15,094 nt of DNA from an uncultured Pseudomonadales bacterium (GTDB taxonomy: Bacteria > Pseudomonadota > Gammaproteobacteria > Pseudomonadales > Pseudohongiellaceae), in assembly GCA_938082955.1 (NCBI GenBank), contig CALKDE010000130.1, positions 1 to 15,094 of the forward strand, given 5' to 3'. The notes beneath the pieces are model-generated. The model was not told the origin of the DNA. It saw nothing but the letters and a program-made list of their open reading frames with translations, and made no database searches. Positions 1 through 6,134 of the stretch are shown here, piece by piece. Each line of letters starts with the position of its first letter. Within the stretch, counting starts at the first letter, position 1. The position numbers and the translations under genes were made by a program.

Positions 1-996
1 AGTCACCGTGTACCCAGCCTTTTGCAATATCTGCCTAAAATTGGTAACCGAGGATGAGCTTGGACGACGGTAATCGCTCAGCGAGAACGGGTTGAAAGGT
101 ATTATATTTATTTTGCAGGGAAGTTGCTCCAACAGTACCGCGAGATCACGAGCATGTTGACGATGATCGTTTACACCCGCGATCATCGTGTACTCGATTA
201 CCGGAACTCGCTTATCCGACAGGCTATCCATATAGCCCTGCACAGATCGAAGCACTTCCTTGATCGGGTACTTGTTGTTAATAGGCATGATCTGACTGCG
301 TAGTTCATCATTGGGCGCATGCAAGGAGATGGCCAGCGATGCGTCCGTGTAGTCCTTCAATCTGTCTATCGCCGGAACCACACCTGAGGTGCTAATTGTC
401 ACCTTGCGTTTCGATAAGCCATAGGCGCAATCTTCCATCATGATGCTTAGCGCGTCCATGACGTTGTCAAAGTTCAGCAGTGGCTCGCCCATTCCCATCA
501 TCACTACGTTGCTAACTCGCTGTTCCGCTTTATCCTCAAAAACACCGAGATGGTAATTGGCCCACCACAGCTGACCGGCAATTTCCGCCACTGTCAAATT
601 GCTATTAAAGCCTTGCTTGCCCGTCGCGCAGAATGAGCAATCCAATGAACAGCCTGCCTGAGAAGAGATACACAAAGTGCCACGCCCCGCCTCGGGAATA
701 AAAACCATTTCGACATGACTGCCGCTGGCGACTTCAACAATCCACTTACGGGTGCCGTCTTCAGACTTGAAGTCTTCTAGGATTTTAGGGAGAGAAATTT
801 CTGTAGTTTGCTTGAGCTCCTCGCGAAGGTCCTTGCTGATATCGGTCATGAGATCGATATCAAGCACTCCGCGCTGATGAATCCATTTCAGAATTTGCTC
901 AGCGCGAAACGGCTTCTCGTCCATGCCGGTGAACAACGCCCGCAGTTTTGCCCGACTTAGGCCAGCCAAATTGGGTTTATGTGTCGCCGTCGTCAT
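1..996 (-). CDS. rlmN: RlmN, dual-specificity 23S rRNA/tRNA adenine-C2 methyltransferase (3' end outside window)
   Basis: This is a radical-SAM enzyme that methylates C2 of A2503 in 23S rRNA and of A37 in some tRNAs. I translated 332 codons with no stop, running off the window edge, so the C-terminal end is missing. The N-terminal segment is typical (MTTATHKPNLAGLSRAKLRA). The radical-SAM CX3CX2C cluster motif is at residues 116-123 (CSLDCSFC, then ATGKQGF). It is followed by MMGMGEPLLN near residue 180 and by the SISLHAPN-like strand (LAISLHAPNDELR). The second catalytic cysteine that RlmN methylates on itself lies beyond the visible end. The ATG is preceded by GAGGA about 9 bases upstream. 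It lies 36 bases after ndk on the same strand, the usual ndk-rlmN order of gammaproteobacteria, and is probably cotranscribed with it. Family identity is secure. Confidence 0.96.
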   Translation of the reverse strand, partial: MTTATHKPNLAGLSRAKLRALFTGMDEKPFRAEQILKWIHQRGVLDIDLMTDISKDLREELKQTTEISLPKILEDFKSEDGTRKWIVEVASGSHVEMVFIPEAGRGTLCISSQAGCSLDCSFCATGKQGFNSNLTVAEIAGQLWWANYHLGVFEDKAEQRVSNVVMMGMGEPLLNFDNVMDALSIMMEDCAYGLSKRKVTISTSGVVPAIDRLKDYTDASLAISLHAPNDELRSQIMPINNKYPIKEVLRSVQGYMDSLSDKRVPVIEYTMIAGVNDHRQHARDLAVLLEQLPCKINIIPFNPFSLSDYRRPSSSSVTNFRQILQKAGYTVT

Positions 997-1032
997 GCTC
1001 AACTTATCCTCTTCAGCAGCTTTGCTTCAGGA

Positions 1033-1449
1033 TCAGATTTCGTTGTCGTTGAAGAAATAACCGACTTCACGCTCTGCCGATGTTGTTGAATCGGACCCGT
1101 GAACTGCGTTGGCATCGATAGATTTCGCGAAATCGGCGCGAATCGTGCCAGCCGCTGCATCTGCGGGGTTCGTGGCACCCATCAAGTCGCGATTCATCAT
1201 AACCGCGCCCTCACCTTCCAGAACCGTTACCATGACCGGTCCAGACGTCATGAATTCAATAAGGTCTTTGTAAAAGGGTCTTTCCTTGTGTTCAGCATAA
1301 AAGCCGCCTGCTGATTCCTCGTCTAATTGCAGCATCTTTGCAGCAACAATCTTCAACCCGGCTTTCTCGAAGCGGGTAATGATTTCGCCAATAACGTTCT
1401 TCGCTACGGCATCAGGCTTGATAATGGATAAAGTACGTTCGATCGACAT
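1033..1449 (-). CDS. ndk: Nucleoside diphosphate kinase
   Basis: Ndk transfers the gamma phosphate of ATP to nucleoside diphosphates through a phosphohistidine. The 138-residue product begins MSIERTLSIIKPDAVAKN. It carries the active-site motif NAVHGSDS, with the catalytic His at residue 117, and the conserved KPDA, RPFY and GATNPADAAAGTIR segments. Its length is normal for a short bacterial Ndk. I start it at the ATG at 1449 because GGAG lies 6 bases upstream and the protein then begins as Ndk usually does. An in-frame upstream start at 1488 would add 13 unrelated residues. A perfect TATAAT lies about 38 bases upstream, so ndk may have its own promoter as well as read-through from the isc genes. 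Its place after iscX and before rlmN is the normal gammaproteobacterial arrangement. Confidence 0.97.
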   Translation of the reverse strand: MSIERTLSIIKPDAVAKNVIGEIITRFEKAGLKIVAAKMLQLDEESAGGFYAEHKERPFYKDLIEFMTSGPVMVTVLEGEGAVMMNRDLMGATNPADAAAGTIRADFAKSIDANAVHGSDSTTSAEREVGYFFNDNEI

Positions 1450-1486
1450 CTTAACTCCAATGTAGGGTGAATTCTTGAGAGCGCGC

Positions 1487-1492
1487 ATTATA
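1487..1492 (-). promoter_or_regulatory. Candidate -10 box for ndk
   Basis: A perfect TATAAT on the minus strand lies in the 101-base gap between the iscX-like gene and ndk, about 38 bases before the ndk ATG. No convincing -35 hexamer sits 16-18 bases upstream, so this is only a candidate. Confidence 0.4.
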
Positions 1493-1550
1493 CGCGGTAA
1501 ATCTGGGATTAGTACGCTTTTAGTGAATAAAAACGCTATTTTTCAGGGGC

Positions 1551-1769
1551 TTAATCGAACGCCTCTTCTATCTTGGCAGCCTGTATTGCCTCTAGGATTT
1601 CCTCGCCGCAGCGTCTGGGGTCATCGCCGAACTCATCTAGCACTAGAAACCACTTTCTCAGGGCGAGGAAACAGGCATATTGGCGTCGGTGTTGGGGAAG
1701 TTGATCACTGAACTTAATGGCGCTATACAATACAGCCGAGTCAGGTACTAAAGCTTTCTGCGCATCCAA
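1551..1769 (-). CDS. iscX: IscX-like Fe-S assembly protein, internally rearranged and possibly non-functional
   Basis: IscX (YfhJ) is a small acidic protein that binds IscS and iron and tunes Fe-S assembly. The C-terminal half of this 72-residue product fits the family: LRKWFLVLDEFGDDP, then RRCGEEILEAIQAAKIEEA, matching the family pattern LxxWxxxLxxFDDDPxxxNEKILEAIxxxWxDE. The frame ends at a TAA, and its position next to ndk is where iscX normally lies. Oddities: the start is a TTG at 1769 with no good ribosome site. Residues LPQHRRQ (1680-1700) do not fit, but the same bases read one position later give FPNTDAN, which with the following YACF matches the family's (Y/H)PDxDPxYVRF. The usual late tryptophan is Lys (AAKIEE). 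It lies 11 bases after iscS. I am fairly sure of the family but not that the protein still works. Confidence 0.62.
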   Translation of the reverse strand: MDAQKALVPDSAVLYSAIKFSDQLPQHRRQYACFLALRKWFLVLDEFGDDPRRCGEEILEAIQAAKIEEAFD

Positions 1770-1780
1770 ATTGGCTCGGT

Positions 1781-2995
1781 TTAGTGAGCTTGCCGTTTAA
1801 CTTGATTTAACTCGGCACCGTCTTTGTAAACCTCCCACAGCGGGGATGACTCTCTTAACTTGCCCACAGCGTCGCGTATCTTTTCCAACGAATAGTCAAC
1901 TTCTTCTTCCGTAGTGAAACGACCAATAGAAATTCTAAGCGAGCTGTGTGCCTGTTCGTCATTTAGTCCAATGGCACTTAGCACATAGGACGGCTCGAGG
2001 CTCGCAGAGGTACAAGCAGATCCTGAAGAGACTGCCAGGTCTCGAAGCGCCATCATAAGCGACTCGCCCTCTACGAAATTGAAACTAATATTTAGATTAT
2101 GAGCAACACGACGATCGACATCACCGTTGACGAACACTTCATCCATGCCATTAAAGCCATCTAGCAAACGATTGCGTAGGGCCAATAGTCGCGCATTTTC
2201 ATCAACCATCTCTTCTTTCGCGAGATGGTAAGCCTCGCCCATTCCCACAATTTGGTGCGTAGCAAGTGTGCCCGAACGCATGCCGCGCTCATGTCCGCCG
2301 CCATGAATCTGCGGCTCGATACGAACGCGCGGCTTGCGGCGAACATACAAGGCGCCAATACCTTTGGGCCCATATACTTTGTGTGCCGTTAAAGACATTA
2401 GATCTACCTGCATCGCTTCCATATCTATATCAATTTTACCTGTACTTTGGGCTGCATCGACATGAAAAATAACCTTGTTCTCGCGAGTTACTTTACCAAT
2501 AGCTGCGATGTCGTTGATCACCCCAATCTCATTGTTCACATGCATTAGTGAAACTAGTGTCGTGTCAGGACGAATCGCGGCAGCGACCGCTTCGGGTGTT
2601 ATTATTCCTGCTTCGGTAGGATTTAAGTAGGTTACTTCGAAGCCTTCGCGCTCCAACTGGCCGCAGCTGTCTAGCACCGCCTTGTGTTCGATCTTGGAGG
2701 TGATTATGTGCTTACCCTTCTTTACATAAAAATGGGCGGCACCCTTGATGGCCAGATTGTCGGCCTCTGTTGCTCCGGAAGTCCACACGATTTCGCGAGG
2801 ATCACAGTTGATCAAGTCAGCCACTTGGCGGCGCGCCGTTTCTACAGCTTCCTCCGCCTTCCAGCCGAACAGATGTGAGCGTGAAGCTGGGTTGCCGAAA
2901 TTAGCCTCTAGAGTTAGGCACTCTGCCATTTTTGCTGCAACTCGCGGGTCTACCGGGGTAGTTGCGGAATAATCTAGATATATTGGAAATCGCAT
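1781..2995 (-). CDS. iscS: Cysteine desulfurase IscS
   Basis: IscS is a PLP enzyme that takes sulfur from cysteine and passes it as a persulfide to Fe-S scaffolds and to tRNA thiolation partners (TusA, ThiI, MnmA). The product is 404 residues, the same length as E. coli IscS. It shows MRFPIYLDYSATTPVDPRVA at the start, His104, the PLP lysine 206 in SLTAHKVYGPKG, HGGGHERGMRSGT near 231-243, and the persulfide cysteine 328 in SSGSACTSASLEPS. I start at the ATG at 2995 because GGAG lies 6 bases upstream; a GTG at 3007 lies inside that ribosome site. It follows iscR by 23 bases. The C-terminal tail (NQVKRQAH) has lost the tryptophan seen in the E. coli tail. No iscU, iscA, hscB, hscA or fdx follows. 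With those missing here, sulfur supply to tRNA modification may be its main job. Confidence 0.96.
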   Translation of the reverse strand: MRFPIYLDYSATTPVDPRVAAKMAECLTLEANFGNPASRSHLFGWKAEEAVETARRQVADLINCDPREIVWTSGATEADNLAIKGAAHFYVKKGKHIITSKIEHKAVLDSCGQLEREGFEVTYLNPTEAGIITPEAVAAAIRPDTTLVSLMHVNNEIGVINDIAAIGKVTRENKVIFHVDAAQSTGKIDIDMEAMQVDLMSLTAHKVYGPKGIGALYVRRKPRVRIEPQIHGGGHERGMRSGTLATHQIVGMGEAYHLAKEEMVDENARLLALRNRLLDGFNGMDEVFVNGDVDRRVAHNLNISFNFVEGESLMMALRDLAVSSGSACTSASLEPSYVLSAIGLNDEQAHSSLRISIGRFTTEEEVDYSLEKIRDAVGKLRESSPLWEVYKDGAELNQVKRQAH

Positions 2996-3018
2996 CCGTA
3001 GCTCCACTGCTTACCGGT

Positions 3019-3510
3019 TTATAAGCTTGATGCCAAAATCCGGCGGTCTTCGACATTCTCGCTAACAATTAGGTGTTTCCGATCTTGCTTCTGAGAAATT
3101 CGTTTTACTTCATTCTTCGCCACCAGATCGGCAAGGCTTATACCCTCTAAAAAGGTATGAATCTGCTCACTGAGATCTTCCCACAGATAGTGCGTAAGAC
3201 AGGTTTCGCCGCCTTGGCAATCACCGGCTCCCTTGCACTTGGTCGAATCGAGGGACTCATTCACGGCATCCACGATCTGAGCGATGAAGATCGATTCGGA
3301 GCCACCTTGCAGCTCATAGCCTCCCCCTGGGCCACGCACACTGCTCACTAATGAGCCACGGCGTAACTTAGCAAATAACTGCTCCAGATAAGATAGAGAA
3401 ATTGCCTGCCGCTGAGAGATATCTGCAAGACTTACCGGCCCCTGATCCTTATGCAGAGCCAAGTCCAGCATTGCCGTTACCGCGTATCTACCCTTTGTCG
3501 TCAAGCGCAT
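3019..3510 (-). CDS. iscR: Rrf2-family Fe-S cluster regulator IscR
   Basis: IscR carries a [2Fe-2S] cluster and, as holo-protein, represses its own isc promoter. The 163-residue product begins MRLTTKGRYAVTAMLDLAL and has the winged-helix segment SYLEQLFAKLRRGSLVSSVRGPGGGYEL, including Glu43, which in E. coli sets site discrimination. The cluster ligands are all present and spaced as in E. coli IscR: Cys92, Cys98, Cys104 and His107 (KCKGAGDCQGGETCLTH). The ATG at 3510 has AAGGG about 7 bases upstream; an earlier in-frame start would add 7 residues before the invariant MRLTTKGRYAV. It is the first gene of the iscR-iscS unit and has a matching IscR site in its promoter, so autoregulation is expected. 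The C-terminal tail after residue 135 is unremarkable and variable in the family. Confidence 0.96.
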   Translation of the reverse strand: MRLTTKGRYAVTAMLDLALHKDQGPVSLADISQRQAISLSYLEQLFAKLRRGSLVSSVRGPGGGYELQGGSESIFIAQIVDAVNESLDSTKCKGAGDCQGGETCLTHYLWEDLSEQIHTFLEGISLADLVAKNEVKRISQKQDRKHLIVSENVEDRRILASSL

Positions 3511-3543
3511 GGGAAGCCCTTTGGATGCCAATAAGTACCGAGA

Positions 3544-3576
3544 ATTATCGAATACCTAAGTAAATTAGTCAAGTAT
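3544..3576 (-). promoter_or_regulatory. iscR promoter with overlapping type 1 IscR operator
   Basis: Read on the minus strand, TTGACT (3567-3572) and GATAAT (3544-3549) are separated by exactly 17 bases, a good sigma-70 promoter. A 25-base element at 3552-3576 reads ATACTTGACTAA, TTTAC, TTAGGTAT. It closely fits the type 1 IscR site known upstream of iscR in E. coli and relatives (ATA-TTGACTAAW-TACT-GGTAT). The operator covers the -35 box and most of the spacer, so bound holo-IscR would block RNA polymerase. The match to the consensus is from memory; the promoter geometry is seen directly. Confidence 0.85.
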
Positions 3577-3706
3577 ATGGACACGCTTCTGCTCTAGCAG
3601 AATAGCCAGCACTAGGACTCCACCGCCTATAACTAGCGGGGTTAATGCGGCCCTGACGCTCAGCAATTAGGGGTGCATACAGGACTAGGCAAAGGTGGAT
3701 GGAGCA

Positions 3707-4197
3707 CTAGGCTCGTTCGTAGACGATCGTGGAAGGTGCCTTGCCGAAATCGCTGTTCATTTGATGAGCGAAAGACTTCGCGAGCAGGGCAATTATGGCT
3801 AGATGATGAATGCTGTGAGCCATGAGCCCCATTAATTCTCGCACTAAGGTGCTGTTGATTTCAACAGCACCTTAGTGGGCAGTACGAATTCCTTGACCAA
3901 GATAAGTTCTTTACCCAATGGCGACTCTCGCCTCTGCACTATGCTTCGAGCAACGCTCGCTAATACGAAGGTTGCCGCCTCCAAATTTTTCTCTATCTGG
4001 GGGTCGCGCTTTCGCGCACCGTAATCGATTGAAGGATCTTCCAGTCCTTCAAAGAAGCAATGGAAGCTGTCGAGGACATGGCGAACATGCGCACCAATCG
4101 AAGAACTCCCTGCAGAGTCATCGGTGAAGTTATCTTGGGATACGGTACTTAAAATTTGATCACATTGCACAATGCAATTAATGCATCCACCGATCAA
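3707..4197 (-). pseudogene. DinB-superfamily protein, broken by a one-base frameshift
   Basis: Two parts of one gene lie in different frames. The N-terminal part (to about 3865) reads SSIGAHVRHVLDSFHCFFEGLE, then IDYGARKRDPQIEKN, the first metal-site His region of bacterial DinB-like proteins. The C-terminal part, shifted by one base, reads INSTLVRELMGLMAHSIHHL, then AIIALLAKSFAHQMNSDFGKAPSTIVYERA and stops at 3707. That carries the HxIHH motif and the FGKAPST ending of the family. The joint needs one missing base near GTACTGCCCACTAAGGTG. As it stands the first frame runs on to STAP and stops at 3844. A perfect palindrome spans the joint. The start is uncertain: a TTG at 4197 without a clear ribosome site is the best I see. 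DinB-like proteins are metal-binding four-helix bundles, and the true activity of this one is unknown. Confidence 0.75.
3842..3877. repeat. Perfect 36-base palindrome inside the DinB pseudogene
   Basis: The arms CACTAAGGTGCTGTTGA (3842-3858) and TCAACAGCACCTTAGTG (3861-3877) are exact reverse complements around a two-base centre TT. No T-run follows on either side, so it is a poor terminator. On the minus strand one arm encodes the conserved INSTLV of the DinB-like family, and the other arm lies where the frame breaks. Confidence 0.95.
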
Positions 4198-4551
4198 AAG
4201 TGACGCAGAATTTTGGTCTTCGAGCCCTGCGACTGACTGCCCTATCTTTCAATGTAAGTCACCGGCTTGCTGTTACCACTTATTGAGAAGCTGTTGACCC
4301 AAAAACTGGATCTATCAGATCGAGTCGAGCCTATTCGTCTGTATAGCATAGCAGCCAAATAGCCACCATGGAGCCGACCTAATTACCGACTTTCGTGAAT
4401 TCTTTGATCACAATCATTAAGACCGTGTTGCGCGCTTTATTGTTGTATTACCGTGATCTCTTTATCGGTATTCCTATAGAATACCGCAGCGCGCTCTGAA
4501 TAGACTAAGCGGCCCTAGCCAATGTATTGATAGAGATCATAGTAAACAATC
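4198..4551. other. Gene-poor stretch between the DinB pseudogene and rnm
   Basis: I find no recognisable gene in these 354 bases on either strand. Short open stretches exist, such as a leucine- and tyrosine-rich 34-codon frame from a GTG at 4395 to a stop at 4499, but it has no ribosome site or family resemblance. A hairpin with 8-base arms CGGTATTC/GAATACCG and loop CTATA lies at 4466-4486. No clear promoter for rnm stands out. Confidence 0.6.
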
Positions 4552-5385
4552 ATGAAAGCCGATTTACACTGCCATAGCTATTTCTCAGACGGTAAGCAAT
4601 CACCCTCTTTTCTACTACAACGCGCAACAGAAAATAGGCTGACCCATCTGGCACTTACCGACCACGACTGTATCGATGGATTAGCATCTCTGAGGCGTGA
4701 TGCCAAAGACATAACCATCATCAATGGCGTAGAACTCTCCTGCCTATGGAATACCATGGAGATTCACATCGTCGGGCTGTTCATTGACCCTACGCACTGT
4801 CACATAGCAAAGCTGTTAGCGTCACAGCAAGCCCAGCGTGAAAAGCGAGCCCAGGCCATCGACAAAAATTTACAGAAGCTGGGCACACACGGACTGATGC
4901 CTTACTTACAATCACTGCCTTGCACAGCTTATACGCGCAGCCATATTGCAGACTTTCTTGTGCAAGAAAAAGTCTGCAAAAATAAACAAAAGGCCTTTAA
5001 GACGCATCTCGGCAAGCGCGGCAGAGTCTATGCCGCGGCAAGCTGTTGTAGCCTGAACGAGGGAGTAACTGCGATCCTTAAAGCCTCGGGCATAGCCGTA
5101 GTTGCGCACCCCAGCCGCTACTCACTGAGCAAGACCAAGCTAAGCTCACTACTCGACGATTTCAAAGCATGTGGTGGAGAAGCAATCGAGGGAAGCTATT
5201 CGAATATAGACCCAACTACGAAAGCCTATCTGAGCAAATTGGCTGAAGAAAAATCACTTTACTTGTCAGTAGGCTCCGACTTTCATGACGCCGCGGCTAC
5301 TTGGACTGACATCGGAAAGTTTCCAGCGCTAGATCAGCAGGCAAGAAAAAATGCCATTTGGCTGCACCCCAAATGGCATTCTTAG
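4552..5385 (+). CDS. rnm: PHP-domain phosphatase/5'-3' RNase, YciV (RNase AM) family
   Basis: E. coli YciV/Rnm removes 5' nucleotides from short RNAs and rRNA precursors and also hydrolyses 3',5'-nucleoside bisphosphates. The 277-residue product has the PHP metal-site motifs in order: DLHCHSYFSDG (His6, His8, Asp13), LTDHDCIDG (residues 36-43), Glu61 in INGVELSC, the histidine in RSHIADFLV, VVAHPSRY near 185 and the closing SVGSDFHD. Its length is close to the family's usual 280-290. The start ATG has no strong ribosome site. It is the only gene on its strand in this part and converges with the zinc-finger gene at 5458. The last eleven residues (NAIWLHPKWHS) are encoded by a perfect hairpin that looks like the opposite gene's terminator. 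The family is clear; the exact substrate here is inferred. Confidence 0.88.
   Translation: MKADLHCHSYFSDGKQSPSFLLQRATENRLTHLALTDHDCIDGLASLRRDAKDITIINGVELSCLWNTMEIHIVGLFIDPTHCHIAKLLASQQAQREKRAQAIDKNLQKLGTHGLMPYLQSLPCTAYTRSHIADFLVQEKVCKNKQKAFKTHLGKRGRVYAAASCCSLNEGVTAILKASGIAVVAHPSRYSLSKTKLSSLLDDFKACGGEAIEGSYSNIDPTTKAYLSKLAEEKSLYLSVGSDFHDAAATWTDIGKFPALDQQARKNAIWLHPKWHS
5346..5380 (-). terminator. Intrinsic terminator of the zinc-finger gene, inside the rnm 3' end
   Basis: A hairpin with perfect 12-base arms AATGCCATTTGG (5350-5361) and CCAAATGGCATT (5369-5380) around a 7-base loop lies in the last codons of rnm. On the minus strand it is followed directly by a run of Ts (the As at 5346-5350), as expected for a rho-independent terminator of the gene ending at 5458. 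On the plus strand the following bases CTTAGTTGTC are not T-rich. Confidence 0.75.
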
Positions 5386-5457
5386 TTGTCTTAGCTTTTG
5401 GCAGTCGGTGGGCCGCAAAAACCTACTCACCTAATAATCATTTAACCTAAATTACTT

Positions 5458-5844
5458 CTACTTTCGGCTAATCTTTGCCACCACATCACGAAAAACATCC
5501 ATTAAGGTTTCGTGTTTGTAGTCGGTAAATTCGCCAGCATCCATAAACACACCGTGCTCCTCACACGCTTCATATTCTAAGTGTGATTGCTTGGGATCAT
5601 TTAATTTAACCATGGTCTTGCCGCAGCGAGGGCAAGCAATATCGCGCACGGTGTTGTAGGTCTTCCCTACTTCTCGATCGCCGCTGTCCGCAAAGTCCGC
5701 CATCCAGTCACCTTTCAGCTGTTCTGCTTCGCCGTTATCGAACCACAGGCCCTTGCAGCTATTGCACTTGTCTATCACCACTTGACCATGCAATGTCTCA
5801 ATCTTGAGCTCTTGCATCTCGGAATTGCATTTCGGACAGTCCAT
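5458..5844 (-). CDS. Double zf-TFIIB-like zinc-ribbon protein
   Basis: The 128-residue product contains two zinc ribbons of the zf-TFIIB type. The first is CPKC (Cys3, Cys6) with CNSCKGLWFDNGEAEQL (Cys27, Cys30). The second is CPRCG (Cys71, Cys74) with YEACEEHGVFMDAGEF, where Cys94 and His97 would complete the site. The CxxCxGxWFDxGE/LE signature is typical of small bacterial proteins of unknown function, probably cytoplasmic; there is no signal peptide or membrane segment. The ATG has AGGAG 7 bases upstream. It stands alone, convergent with rnm and divergent from the secreted protein at 6135, and ends in the terminator that lies within rnm. Two tandem ribbons instead of one is a known variant. 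The zinc-binding fold is well supported; no function should be assigned. Confidence 0.85.
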   Translation of the reverse strand: MDCPKCNSEMQELKIETLHGQVVIDKCNSCKGLWFDNGEAEQLKGDWMADFADSGDREVGKTYNTVRDIACPRCGKTMVKLNDPKQSHLEYEACEEHGVFMDAGEFTDYKHETLMDVFRDVVAKISRK

Positions 5845-6134
5845 CTGATTCTCCTTAGTTACAGCTTCTTATTTTTGGGTTCTATCTTTCCTGAACCTAG
5901 CCTTGCTGGACCTAGCTCACTAAGCCGTTTTGGTGTGCAGCAAACAGCATCTGTTTAGAGCCCCGTATTATAAGGGATTTTCAGCTCAGAGAAAGCCAAA
6001 AATCTCATTTGCTGCGAATCTGCGCGGCATAGCGAATATTAAGTCAGTGTTCACATTAGCAGCAGTACTATTTGAGAACTTTCGAAACAGTTCGCTCACA
6101 GCAGCGCGCATAAAACCATAATAGGAGATGCACC
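5845..6134. other. Divergent intergenic region
   Basis: This 290-base region separates two divergently transcribed genes and must hold both promoters. I see the ribosome sites at each end (AGGAG on the minus side, GGAG on the plus side) but no promoter pair or operator good enough to call. Confidence 0.5.

Noticed and set aside
1503..1540. A hairpin-like pair ACGCTTTT / AAAACGCT before ndk as a terminator of the isc genes.
   Set aside because: The arms are not reverse complements at the CG/GC positions, so a stable stem does not form.
3842..3877. The palindrome as an intrinsic terminator or a transposon end.
   Set aside because: No T-run follows on either strand, there is no matching second copy in the window and no transposase remnant nearby.
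4395..4499. A small hydrophobic protein (NSLITIIKTVLRALLLYYRD...) in the gap before rnm.
   Set aside because: GTG start without a ribosome site, no family resemblance, and it lies in a stretch with other decayed sequence.
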